Shown here: positions 1-9,044 of the stretch, one piece after another | Position numbering within the stretch: position 1 is the stretch's first letter | Layout: each line of letters begins with the position of its first letter | DNA from: an uncultured Verrucomicrobia subdivision 3 bacterium | GTDB taxonomy: Bacteria > Verrucomicrobiota > Verrucomicrobiia > Limisphaerales > UBA11358 | Direction of reading: 5' to 3' | Length of the DNA: 64,000 nt | NCBI GenBank assembly: GCA_903922735.1 | Contig: CAIXUZ010000072.1 | Coordinates: 1 to 64,000 of the forward strand | Notes under the pieces: model-generated | The model's input: the letters and a program-made list of their open reading frames with translations, nothing else | What the model was told of the DNA's origin: nothing | Database searches by the model: none | Translations under genes and position numbers: made by a program

Positions 1-1
1 C

Positions 2-2377
2 ATGGACTACCGCCTGCGCCATCACACCGGCGAGTTCCGCTGGATTCAGGATGATGGCACACCGCGCCACGACCGCCGGGGAAATTTCATTGGCTACATC
101 GGCCATTGCATTGACATCACCGCGCGCAAGCAGGCGGAGGATTCGCTGCGGGAGAGCGAAGCGCGGATGCGGGATATCGTCTTCAGCATGGCCGACTGGG
201 TGTGGGAGACGGACGAGAACGGCCGATACACCTACAGTTCGCAGAAAGGGAAGGACTGGTTCGGGCGCGTTCTGGGGAAAACCCCGTTCGATTTCATGCC
301 GCCGGACGAAGCCAAGAGGATTATTCCGATATTCACCGAACTCGCCGCCGGCAAGTCGCCCATCATTGATCTGGAGAAGTGGGCCATCCGGAAGGATGGC
401 ACCCTGGCCTGCCTCATCACCAACGGGGTGCCCATCCTGGACCCGGCCGGAAAGCTCAGGGGCTACCGGGGCGTGGACAAGGACATCACCGCAGCCAAAC
501 AAGCTGATGAGGCCGTGCGCACCAGCGAGGAACGCCTCCGCAATCTGTTCGAACAGGCCGGTGACGGTATCTTCATCATCGATGATAAAAATAAATATCT
601 TAGCGTTAATAAACGCGGATTGGAAATGTTCGGCTACAGCCTGGACGAATTCTTGAAAATGGGGGTCGGTGATGTGATTACGCCGCAGGAACGCCCCCGG
701 CTTAATATTGAACCCCAGCAGATGATGACCGGAAAACCCCATCTGGCGGAATGGGTTCACGTGCGAAAAAACGGCGAGCAGTTTCCGGCCGAGGTAAGCG
801 CGCGCAGGTTAAGCGACAATACCTACATGGCCATCGTTCGCGATGTCACCGAACGCAAGCAGATTGAGGAAAGCCAACGGCGGCTGGCGACGGCCGTGGA
901 ACAATCCGGTGAAGCAATTGTCATCACCGACACCGAGGGCAAGATTCTCTATGCCAACCCGGCGTTTGAAAAAAGCTCCGGCTATACGCGGGCGGAGGCG
1001 ATGGGCCAGAATCCCCGCATCCTCAAGAGCGGCAAGCAGGATGGCGCGTTTTACCGCGAGCTGTGGAAAACCATCCACGGCGGCCAAGTCTGGACCGGCC
1101 ACTTCATCAACCAGCGCAAGGACGGCACCTTATTTGAAGAGGAAGCCACCATCTCGCCCATCCGGGATGCGGCGGGTAAAATCATCAACTATGTCGCCGT
1201 CAAACGCGATGTGACGCATGAGGTGGCACTGGAAGGGCAGTTGCGCCAGTCGCAAAAGATGGAGGCCATAGGCACGCTGGCCGGGGGCATCGCGCATGAT
1301 TTCAACAACATCCTCAATGTCATCTTCGGTTATTGCAATCTGTTGCAGTTGGATCTGGCAGGGAAGCGTGACGAACTGGAGAAGGTTGGGGAGATACTCA
1401 AGGCGGGCGAGCGGGCGAAGGAATTGGTGCAGCAGATTTTGACCTTCAGCCGGCGCCAGGAACAGGAGCGCCTGGTCATCCATCTCAACACCGTCATCAA
1501 GGAAACGATAAAACTGCTGCGGGCCTCGCTGCCGGCGAACCTTGAGATCGAGATGGAACTGGCGGCGGAAGCGCCGATGGTGCTGGCGGATGCGACGCAG
1601 ATATACCAGGTGATCATGAATCTGGGCGCGAATGCGCTGCACGCGATGGAGAAGCAGGCTACCGGCCGGCTGACCATCGCCTTGGATGCGTTTGAGCCGG
1701 ATGCGGCGCTTCTCAAGAGGCTTCCTGAATTACGGGCGATCCAGTATGCGCGGCTGACCATCAGCGATACCGGATGCGGGATGGATGCCAAGACCTTGGC
1801 GCGCATCTACGATCCGTTTTTCACGACCAAGCCGGTGGGCAAGGGCACGGGGCTGGGGCTGGCGGTGGTCCATGGCATCGTCGAGGCGCATGAGGGAGTG
1901 ATCGCGGTGGAGAGCCAGCCGGGGCAGGGGACGATCTTCCGGATCTATTTACCGGCGCAGATACCGGACATGTTTTTGGCGGGGATACCGGAAAATTTGA
2001 TTCCCTGCGGTCAGGGGCAGAGGATATTGATGGTGGATGACGAAGTGGCGCTGGTGGGGATGTATCAGAAGCTGCTCAAGGCGCTGAAATATGAGGGCAC
2101 GATTGTGACCGATCCGGAGGAGGCCATCAGTTTGGTGCGGAAGCATCCGGAACAATATGAACTGGTGATCACGGATTTGACGATGCCGGGGAAAAGCGGG
2201 CTGGAAGTGGCGCGCCAAATCCGGGCGATCCGCGAGGACCTGCCGGTGATCCTGGCGACGGGCTTTCATGGGACGGTGACCGATCAGCAGTTGCAGGCTG
2301 CGGGCATCTGCGAGGTGGTGGAGAAACCCATATCGATGGCAGCCCTGGCCATGGTGCTGCGGGGGATGCTGGGGTAA
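2..2377 (+). CDS. Multi-PAS hybrid sensor histidine kinase (5' end outside window)
   Basis: Membrane-independent part of a two-component sensor kinase that would autophosphorylate and pass phosphate to its own receiver. The first 44 residues are only the tail (PAC part) of a PAS domain, so the true start lies upstream of the window and the ATG at position 2 is not a credible start. Three more PAS domains follow (about 45-165, 170-285, 290-410). The H box contains AGGIAHDFNN with the phosphoacceptor histidine at about residue 432. The HATPase part shows an N box near 540, DTGCGMD near 588 and GKGTGLGL. A C-terminal receiver begins near 675 (VDDE) with the phosphoacceptor Asp at about 725 (VITDLTMPG). 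The signal sensed cannot be read from sequence, and no partner regulator is adjacent. Confidence 0.93.
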   Translation: MDYRLRHHTGEFRWIQDDGTPRHDRRGNFIGYIGHCIDITARKQAEDSLRESEARMRDIVFSMADWVWETDENGRYTYSSQKGKDWFGRVLGKTPFDFMPPDEAKRIIPIFTELAAGKSPIIDLEKWAIRKDGTLACLITNGVPILDPAGKLRGYRGVDKDITAAKQADEAVRTSEERLRNLFEQAGDGIFIIDDKNKYLSVNKRGLEMFGYSLDEFLKMGVGDVITPQERPRLNIEPQQMMTGKPHLAEWVHVRKNGEQFPAEVSARRLSDNTYMAIVRDVTERKQIEESQRRLATAVEQSGEAIVITDTEGKILYANPAFEKSSGYTRAEAMGQNPRILKSGKQDGAFYRELWKTIHGGQVWTGHFINQRKDGTLFEEEATISPIRDAAGKIINYVAVKRDVTHEVALEGQLRQSQKMEAIGTLAGGIAHDFNNILNVIFGYCNLLQLDLAGKRDELEKVGEILKAGERAKELVQQILTFSRRQEQERLVIHLNTVIKETIKLLRASLPANLEIEMELAAEAPMVLADATQIYQVIMNLGANALHAMEKQATGRLTIALDAFEPDAALLKRLPELRAIQYARLTISDTGCGMDAKTLARIYDPFFTTKPVGKGTGLGLAVVHGIVEAHEGVIAVESQPGQGTIFRIYLPAQIPDMFLAGIPENLIPCGQGQRILMVDDEVALVGMYQKLLKALKYEGTIVTDPEEAISLVRKHPEQYELVITDLTMPGKSGLEVARQIRAIREDLPVILATGFHGTVTDQQLQAAGICEVVEKPISMAALAMVLRGMLG

Positions 2378-3147
2378 TCGTGAGAAACTTGAGACGGTTT
2401 TAACAACAAAGACGCCAAGGGCGCCAAAGGGGCAGACCACGGGACTACGGACCACAGATTACGGACTACGGACTACGAGACTACGGACTACGAGACTACG
2501 GACTACGAGACTACGAGACTACGGACTACGAGACTACGGACTACGAGACTACGAGACTACGGACTACGAGACTACGGACTACGAGACTACGGACTACGGA
2601 CTACGAGACTACGGACTACGAGACTACGGACTACGAGACTACGGACTACGGGAACTTCGGGATCTGCCCGCAGATGGCGCAGATTAAAAAATCGGCGGGC
2701 AACGCCGAGGGATAAACTCAATAAGGAAAGCAGGAAATCAGGAAGACAACATCCGACTTCCAACTTCCAGTGGCGGTGCTCTGCCGGGTCGCCACTGCGG
2801 TGACGCCGGCGACCGGGTTTTGAAATTGTAGCTTGGAGCGGGGAGCGCTACTAAAACCTGAAATTTTGGAGCCGAAACTTAAAATAAGTTCTGCGGTGGG
2901 ACTCGTTGTGCGTATCAACACAACGAAAACAAGACTTCAGGGCGGTCACAAGGCACCGCAAACCCACAAAACGAATGATTCCCATGGGCTAAGTTTATTT
3001 GCTGGATAATTATCAGACTCGCTCCATCTAAATTGATTTTTATTCAATAAATAATGGCAAAAAATACGAACCATGGTATTTTTTTCGACTTTAGAGTCCA
3101 ATAAGTGGGCAGATAATGGACACATATAAGGCATGTTTGAGAAATAA
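2378..3147. other. Long non-coding gap after the sensor kinase
   Basis: This 770-base gap opens with a CGCCAAG-type motif (about 2409-2430) and continues into the ACTACGG/ACTACGAG tract listed separately. The remainder (2655-3147) becomes more AT-rich toward the next gene. I see no convincing gene in it: the short open frames have no start-site support and resemble no family I recognise. It may carry the promoter of the downstream exported protein, but no clear -35/-10 pair stands out. Confidence 0.6.
2443..2652. repeat. Tandem tract of 7- and 8-bp units (ACTACGG / ACTACGAG)
   Basis: About 27 head-to-tail units are built from two words, ACTACGG (7 bp) and ACTACGAG (8 bp), mostly alternating to give a 15-bp period, with occasional doubling of one word. 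One early unit is degenerate (ACCACAG). The tract is almost free of substitutions, which suggests recent expansion by slippage or unequal recombination. It follows a CGCCAAG-rich motif at 2409-2430 that also recurs at 23864-23939. Confidence 0.95.
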
Positions 3148-5085
3148 GTGATAAAATCAGTGAAATCAACCATTCGAATATTCCGGATTCTTTGGCTGCG
3201 CTATCATCCGCTTTTTTTAGTTAGGGCGATGGTAATATTCAGCTTCTGTCTGGGAGTCGGAACCTTGCCGGCGGCAATTTCCGAACGTGGAGCGGCAACG
3301 ACGACCACTGGTGGCAACGACGCTACCACACTTGCCATCAATGTGCCGACAGGGGTCGTGGCGGGGGATGTGATGATGGCAAGCATCCTGGAATACGACA
3401 ATGCCACCGGACAGCCCACTTGTGCTGGCTGGACTTTGATTAAGACCAATATTCTGGCCGGAACCAAGACGGGGCGGGGCGCGGTTTTGTATAAGGTGTC
3501 CACTGGATCCGAGCCGGCAAGTTATACGTTCACCTTGACCGGAGCTCCGGTTCAATCGCTTGGCAGCATGATCGCATTTTCCGGAGTGGATACTGCGGGC
3601 GGTTATAAGCCGGACGGCGCGACGGGCGGACCTTTGGATGTCACCCCCGTGGCCTTTTTGATTTCAAGCACCAGCACCGCGATGGCTGTGGGGGCGACCG
3701 CCATCACGACGGCTACCGCCAATGCAGCTGTAGTCATGTTCGGGATGGGGGCTGGCCCCGCCAGCGCGAGCACTTGGTCGGGTTGGACGACAACGTCGCC
3801 CGGCGCATTGACGGAGTTATATGATCAGCAGGCGGGGTCCGGGGTTGAAAAAGGCGTCACCCTCGGCGCGGCGTGGGCGACGAAAGCAACTGCCGGAACA
3901 ACGGGAGCGGGGGCCGCAACCCTGACGGCCGGCTGCAAAAATGCGGGGATTTTGATCGCGTTGAAACCGGCGATCATCGGAACCACGACCACAGTGGCCA
4001 CTTCCGGCAGCCCATCAACTTATGGTGCGGCCGTGACTTTCACCGCCACAATCTCCCCGGCGAGCGGTTCGACGGTTCCCACGGGGTCGGTTCAATTTAA
4101 GACCAATGGTGCGGCCTTCGGCTCGCCCGTCACGGTCACCGCTGGCATCAGCCCGAATGGGACGGCGTCCATCAGCATCGCCAGCCTGCCGGCCTCCGGT
4201 TCCCCGCACACGATTACCGCGGAATATGCCGCCACCGGCACTTTTGCTAGCAGCACCAACAGTATCAGTCAGATTGTGAGCAAGGCGGGTACGGACGTCG
4301 CGCTGAGTTCGTCGAGCCAGACCAACGGCTACCGGGCAAATGTGACTTTTGCGGCGACCTTACCAGCGACCGCCTCGGGCACTATCCAGTTCAAGACCAA
4401 CGGCGTGGCGCTATGCGTGAGCAACCTCGTGGGTGGTATCTCGCATAGTCTTTCTGTCACCAATCTGCCGCGCGGGACGAACCTGATCACCGCCGAATAT
4501 GCCGGCGACAGCAATTATCTCGGCAGCACCAATTCCATGAACCAGATGGTGACCAATCATCCGCCGACCATTGCCGAGGTCTACTATGTGCGGACGGCCG
4601 GCTTGCGATTGCGGATGTTCTGGTCGGAATTGGCGACGAACTGGAGCGATGCGGATCATGATGTGGTCACGAATACGGGCGTCAATCTGACGACCACCAA
4701 CGGCGTGTTGCTGGCGACGAACAGCCTGCAGCTTCTTTATCCGAACACGGCTCCCAATGTGAATGACCGGTTCAGCTACACCGTCACGGATAGCTATGGC
4801 GGCACTAATATTGGCTATGTGAACATCGTGGTGAACCCCTTTGTAAGCGGCCAGCAGATCACTAATTCGCCGAGCGCTCCCAATTCCGTGACTTACTTTG
4901 GCCATCCCGGCTACACGTATCTATTGCAGCGCACAACCAATCTGTTTACCGGGGCAGGCTGGGTCAGCATCCGGACGAATACCATCAGCGGCACCGGCCG
5001 GACCAATGTGGTGGACGACTTCAGCGATCTGGGCGCCATCCCATCGCAGGCCTATTATAGGGTAGGGTGGAAGCCGGCGTATTAA
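3148..5085 (+). CDS. Exported protein with bacterial Ig-like repeats
   Basis: Unrecognised large exported protein, 645 codons from the GTG at 3148. An in-frame ATG at 3229 would begin directly with a signal peptide (MVIFSFCLGVGTLPAA) and is a plausible alternative start. Residues about 30-275 form a Thr/Ala/Gly-rich beta-type domain. Two Ig-like (Big_3-type) repeats follow, at about 280-375 and 378-465, each ending in ITAEYA.....S.NS, and then a cadherin-like segment with DxDHD and YTVTD motifs. There is no LPXTG or PEP-CTERM tail. It probably acts at or outside the cell surface, possibly in adhesion. It is a single transcription unit closed by the hairpin at 5106-5137. Confidence 0.85.
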   Translation: MIKSVKSTIRIFRILWLRYHPLFLVRAMVIFSFCLGVGTLPAAISERGAATTTTGGNDATTLAINVPTGVVAGDVMMASILEYDNATGQPTCAGWTLIKTNILAGTKTGRGAVLYKVSTGSEPASYTFTLTGAPVQSLGSMIAFSGVDTAGGYKPDGATGGPLDVTPVAFLISSTSTAMAVGATAITTATANAAVVMFGMGAGPASASTWSGWTTTSPGALTELYDQQAGSGVEKGVTLGAAWATKATAGTTGAGAATLTAGCKNAGILIALKPAIIGTTTTVATSGSPSTYGAAVTFTATISPASGSTVPTGSVQFKTNGAAFGSPVTVTAGISPNGTASISIASLPASGSPHTITAEYAATGTFASSTNSISQIVSKAGTDVALSSSSQTNGYRANVTFAATLPATASGTIQFKTNGVALCVSNLVGGISHSLSVTNLPRGTNLITAEYAGDSNYLGSTNSMNQMVTNHPPTIAEVYYVRTAGLRLRMFWSELATNWSDADHDVVTNTGVNLTTTNGVLLATNSLQLLYPNTAPNVNDRFSYTVTDSYGGTNIGYVNIVVNPFVSGQQITNSPSAPNSVTYFGHPGYTYLLQRTTNLFTGAGWVSIRTNTISGTGRTNVVDDFSDLGAIPSQAYYRVGWKPAY

Positions 5086-5105
5086 GACCGAAGTCTGGAG
5101 ACTTG

Positions 5106-5137
5106 AAACCGGCGATGGCGGCAGCCATCGCCGGTTT
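5106..5137 (+). terminator. Rho-independent terminator
   Basis: A perfect 14-bp stem (5106-5119 with 5124-5137) with a GGCA loop, ending in TTTT, lies 20 bases after the stop of the Ig-repeat protein. The A-run on the 5' side would also let it work on the opposite strand. Confidence 0.9.
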
Positions 5138-5182
5138 TCCTTTCGTGTGTTTCGAGTATTTCGTGGTTAATCTTTTTGCGAT

Positions 5183-6100
5183 ATGTCCGGCGATTACCAA
5201 CTCGTGCAACTTGCGAATGGAGAAAAAACATTATTCTCCGCCAGCTACGGCGAGAAGATGCATCCCGGCCTCGGCCCGCAGGCGGAAGCGGAACTGCTCT
5301 ATATCCGGCAATTGAAAATCTGCGAGCGGATGCAGGGCGGAGCCGGGGAGTTTGTCATCTGGGATGTCGGCCTGGGCGGTGCGGCCAATGCCATTGCGCT
5401 ACTAAAGGCCACCCGAAACATTCCAGGCCAACTTCGGCTGGTGAGCTTTGATAACACCATTGAACCGCTGGAGTTTGCATTGCAAAATGCCGCTGTGCTG
5501 GGGTATGCCGCCGGCCACGAAGATCCGCTCTCCGAACTAATCCAACATCGGCGGGCAGTATTTCAAAATGGAAAGCTTTCCGTGAACTGGGAATTCCACC
5601 TCGGCGATTTTCCGGCGCTACTCAAAGAAAGTAGCCGCCGACGTGAGTCGACTCCATCTCTCATCGAATCCAGTTTGAGCCAGCTTACGCTGGCTGCTAC
5701 AAAAATTTCGCCGCCGCACGCCATTTTCTACGACGCTTTTTCACCGGCAAAAAATCCCGCGATGTGGACGTTGCCGGTGTTTGAAAACTTGTTCCGCGCG
5801 CTCGACCCCGCGCGTCCTTGCGCGCTGACGACCTATTCGCGCAGCACGCTCCTGCGGACGACGCTGCTGCTCGCCGGATTTTTTGTTGGCGTTGGCCATG
5901 CCACTGGCATGAAGGAAGAAACTACGATTGCTGCGAACTCGTCGGATTTGATCGCTGAGCCGCTGAACCAGCGCTGGTTGGAACGCGCTCGCCGTTCGCA
6001 CAGCGCGGAACCGATGATGGAACCGGTTTACCGCATCGCACCCATGAGCGAAGAATTTTGGGGAAAGCTGCAGGCGCACCCGCAGTTTGCCGCTAAATAA
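5183..6100 (+). CDS. mnmD: tRNA 5-methylaminomethyl-2-thiouridine methyltransferase, MnmD type
   Basis: Predicted SAM-dependent methyltransferase for the last step of mnm5(s2)U34 synthesis in tRNA. It corresponds to the N-terminal half of E. coli MnmC and lacks the FAD oxidase half. Residues about 55-75 carry the SAM loop (WDVGLGGAANAIAL), and the family signature DAFSPAKNPAMW is near residues 184-195. The ATG at 5183 fits a family that starts close to such an LxNGxxT segment. Codons about 150-173 are encoded by a REP-like palindromic element (listed separately), giving an Arg/Ser-rich insert just before the signature without breaking the frame. Stand-alone MnmD proteins are known in bacteria, so the missing oxidase half is not a truncation. 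Confidence 0.85.
   Translation: MSGDYQLVQLANGEKTLFSASYGEKMHPGLGPQAEAELLYIRQLKICERMQGGAGEFVIWDVGLGGAANAIALLKATRNIPGQLRLVSFDNTIEPLEFALQNAAVLGYAAGHEDPLSELIQHRRAVFQNGKLSVNWEFHLGDFPALLKESSRRRESTPSLIESSLSQLTLAATKISPPHAIFYDAFSPAKNPAMWTLPVFENLFRALDPARPCALTTYSRSTLLRTTLLLAGFFVGVGHATGMKEETTIAANSSDLIAEPLNQRWLERARRSHSAEPMMEPVYRIAPMSEEFWGKLQAHPQFAAK
5631..5700. repeat. GTAG/CTAC-bounded paired hairpins (REP/BIME-like) inside mnmD
   Basis: The 70-bp segment starts with GTAG and ends with CTAC. It contains a small hairpin on the left (CGACgtgaGTCG) and a 7-bp hairpin on the right (AGCCAGC ttac GCTGGCT). A GTAG tetranucleotide beside a hairpin, paired with an inverted copy, is the layout of REP/BIME elements mobilised by RAYT (TnpA-REP) proteins. 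Here it lies inside an open coding frame. Confidence 0.6.
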
Positions 6101-6164
6101 ATTATTCTCCGAATCGATTGCGTTTTGAACTTTCACCTGGACGGATATTTTCTACACTGGCTTT

Positions 6165-7136
6165 ATGAACGTCTTTGTCACCGGCGGCGCCGGTTATATC
6201 GGGTCGGTTTGCACGGAAGAGCTGCTCAATGCCGGGCATCAGGTTACGGTCTATGACAATCTCACGGAAGGCCACCGCTCGGCGGTGGACCCGCGCGCGA
6301 AATTCATTTTTGCCAGGCCGGAGGAGGAGGGGGACATCCTCGCCGCCGTCAAATCGGTGCAGCCGGAAGCCATCCTCCATTTCGCCGCGTTCGCGCAGGT
6401 CGGCGAGTCCATGACGGATCCCAAGAAGTATTTCCACAACAATTTCGTCAACGCCCTCAAACTCGCGGATGCCGCCGTGGAGTGCGGCGTGAAGAAATTC
6501 GTCTTCAGTTCGACGTGCGCCACCTATGGTCCGCCGGACAAGATTCCGATGACCGAGGACTTGCCGCAGCGCCCCATCAACCCCTACGGCGAGTCCAAGC
6601 TGATGTTCGAAAAGGCGCTAATCTGGTATCAGCAGATTTACGGGCTCGAGTTCATCGCCTTCCGCTATTTCAACGCCGCCGGCGCGAGCGAAAAGTTCGG
6701 CGAGCATCATCGCATCGAGACGCACCTCATCCCGAACGTGCTGTTCGTGGCGCAGGGCAGGAAGTCGCATGTCGAGATTTTTGGCACGGATTATCCGACG
6801 CCGGATGGCACCTGCATCCGCGATTACATTCACATCAAGGATCTGGCTCAGGCGCATATCCTCGGCCTCGCGCCGGGCAAGAACGGCTTTTTCAACCTCG
6901 GCAACGGCGACGGCTATTCGGTGAAGCAGGTGATCGAGACGTGCGAAAAAATCACCGGCCAAAAAATCCCGGTGATTGAAAAGCCACGCCGCGCCGGAGA
7001 TCCGCCGCGGCTCGTGGCCGCTGCGACCAAGGCGCACACCGTGCTCGGCTGGAAGCCGCAGTATCCCAAGCTGGAAGACATTGTGAAAACCGCCTGGGCG
7101 TGGCATGTCAAGCACCCGGCGGGCTATGCGGACTGA
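6165..7136 (+). CDS. galE: UDP-glucose 4-epimerase
   Basis: Interconverts UDP-galactose and UDP-glucose in the cytoplasm (Leloir pathway, supply of sugars for surface polysaccharides). The N-terminal NAD-binding motif TGGAGYIG is at residues 6-13. The catalytic Tyr and Lys lie in YGESK (Tyr141, Lys145). RYFNAAGA and the C-terminal GWKP segment are typical of GalE. Its 323 residues match the family's usual length of 320-340. It starts at ATG 6165, 64 bases after mnmD, so co-transcription with mnmD is possible. Confidence 0.95.
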   Translation: MNVFVTGGAGYIGSVCTEELLNAGHQVTVYDNLTEGHRSAVDPRAKFIFARPEEEGDILAAVKSVQPEAILHFAAFAQVGESMTDPKKYFHNNFVNALKLADAAVECGVKKFVFSSTCATYGPPDKIPMTEDLPQRPINPYGESKLMFEKALIWYQQIYGLEFIAFRYFNAAGASEKFGEHHRIETHLIPNVLFVAQGRKSHVEIFGTDYPTPDGTCIRDYIHIKDLAQAHILGLAPGKNGFFNLGNGDGYSVKQVIETCEKITGQKIPVIEKPRRAGDPPRLVAAATKAHTVLGWKPQYPKLEDIVKTAWAWHVKHPAGYAD

Positions 7137-7314
7137 TATCGTCGGAATGTTCCTCTCAACGTCTTTGCTCAGGTTGACTTTTTGAGTCAACCCACAACCG
7201 GAGTGGTAGAATAGAAAACCCGCGAGATTTCACACTCCTGCGGGCAATGTGTTTGTCGGCATAAGTTGGCATACTTCCTTGCTGTTTTGTCTCGTTGGCA
7301 TCTAATATTTTGAA

Positions 7315-8913
7315 ATGACTCCCTCGCAATCCGAGTGTTTTAATTTCTCCACCGACATCGTTGATGCGTGGGCGAAAACCAGCCCCGATGCATTGAGCCT
7401 GTGGTGCGTGGACGCCGTGAGCGGCCGGGAGGAAAAATTCACCTTCCAGCAACTTTCAGCTTTGAGCCAGCAGGCTGCCAATTTTTTTGAGGCCAGCGGA
7501 TTGAAGCGTGGCGACCGCGTCCTGCTGATGCTGCCCCGCATCTGGCCCTGGTGGGTGTCCATGCTCGGCTTGATCCGGCTCGGGGCCATCCCCGTTCCCG
7601 CCACCCTGCAAATGACCCGCGATGACGTCACTTATCGCCTGCTGACGGCGGGCATCCATGCCGTAATCACCAGCACCGTTGGCGTTGATAAAATCCATGA
7701 CTTTGACGGATTGCGGTTCCTGGTGGGCCCAACGGCTGCTTTGACCGGTTGGCTCGATTTCGATTCCGGCATCCGGTCTGCCCGCCCGACGCATCAAGCC
7801 CGACCCACGCGCAAGGACGATCCGGGCATCATATTTTTCACCAGCGCCACCACGGGCGCTCCCAAGATGGTGCTGCACACCCAGGCGAGCTACGGCATGG
7901 GGCACCGTCTGACGGGTGAATTTTTGCTGGATTGCCGGCCCGGGGAAGTGCACTGGAATATTTCGGATCTGGGTTGGGGCAAGGCGGCGTGGTCGAGTTT
8001 CTACGGACCCTGGCAGATGGGGGCGTGTGTGTTCGCGCTCAATTTCAATAAATTTGACCCCGTGGAAATCTTGAATGTCCTCGCCCGCTATCCGATCGCC
8101 ACGTGGTGCGTGCCGACCACGGCGCTGCGGGTGATGGTGCGGCAGGACTTGTCAAAATGGAAATTCCCCGCGCTGCGCCATTGCGTGACCGCAGGCGAAC
8201 CGCTGAATCCCGAGGTGTTCAAAATCTGGCAGGCGACCACGGGCCTGGAATTTCATGAGGGCTATGGCCAGACTGAAACCGTGGTGCTGGTGGGTAATTT
8301 TAAAGGCCAGCCGGTGCGGCCGGGATCCATGGGCCGGGCGACTCCCGGCATCACGTTGGCGGTGGTGGACGGCGAATTGCGGGAATTGCCCGACGGCGTT
8401 GAAGGCGAAATCGCCGTGCGCATCAAGCCCGTCCGGCCACCCGGACTTTTTCGTGAATATTTGGGCTGTCCCGAGGCGATGGCGGAACATTTTCGCGGCG
8501 ACTGGTATCTGACCGGCGACCGGGCCGTCCGCGATGGCGATGGGTATTTTTGGTTTGTGGGCCGCAAGGACGATATGATTAAAAGCTCGGGTTATCGCAT
8601 TGGACCGTTTGAAGTGGAAAGCGCCCTGCTGGAGCATCCGGCCGTTCTGGATGTGGCGGTGGTGGGCAAGCCCGATGAAATTCGCGGCCAGATTGTGAAG
8701 GCATTTGTGGTGCTCAACCCTCAATTTACCCCCGGCGACCAATTGTGCCGCGAACTGCAGCAGCACTGCAAAAACACGACCGCCCCCTTCAAATATCCAA
8801 GGGAAATCGAGTTCCTGTCGGCGCTCCCCAAAACCATCAGCGACAAAACTCGCCGGTTCATGCTGAAAGAAGCCGCGGGAAAGCCTGGTTTATTGACCCA
8901 TAACGGCTGTTGA
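7315..8913 (+). CDS. AMP-forming acyl-CoA synthetase (ACSM / medium-chain type)
   Basis: Activates a carboxylic acid to acyl-AMP and then acyl-CoA. It belongs to the ANL superfamily and reads most like medium-chain acyl-CoA or acetyl-CoA synthetase relatives. Visible motifs are the phosphate loop TSATTGAPK near residue 176, YGQTE near 316, TGDR near 400 and GRKDDMIKSSGYRIGPFEVE in the hinge region. The C-terminal lysine motif reads PKTISDKTRR, with Asp where most members have Gly before the catalytic Lys. It has 532 residues and an ATG start. It stands alone between galE and a convergent minus-strand cluster, so the substrate cannot be inferred from neighbours. Confidence 0.9.
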   Translation: MTPSQSECFNFSTDIVDAWAKTSPDALSLWCVDAVSGREEKFTFQQLSALSQQAANFFEASGLKRGDRVLLMLPRIWPWWVSMLGLIRLGAIPVPATLQMTRDDVTYRLLTAGIHAVITSTVGVDKIHDFDGLRFLVGPTAALTGWLDFDSGIRSARPTHQARPTRKDDPGIIFFTSATTGAPKMVLHTQASYGMGHRLTGEFLLDCRPGEVHWNISDLGWGKAAWSSFYGPWQMGACVFALNFNKFDPVEILNVLARYPIATWCVPTTALRVMVRQDLSKWKFPALRHCVTAGEPLNPEVFKIWQATTGLEFHEGYGQTETVVLVGNFKGQPVRPGSMGRATPGITLAVVDGELRELPDGVEGEIAVRIKPVRPPGLFREYLGCPEAMAEHFRGDWYLTGDRAVRDGDGYFWFVGRKDDMIKSSGYRIGPFEVESALLEHPAVLDVAVVGKPDEIRGQIVKAFVVLNPQFTPGDQLCRELQQHCKNTTAPFKYPREIEFLSALPKTISDKTRRFMLKEAAGKPGLLTHNGC

Positions 8914-9044
8914 TGGTCAAAGCCAACCCCGCCGGTTCACCTCGACGGCGCGTCCGGAGTGTCACGCTCTGCTGCTGCGTATTGCCTGCGGGCGCAGCCG
9001 CCATCTGCATGCTCGCCAATACTGCACAGGGATGAGAATGGTTT

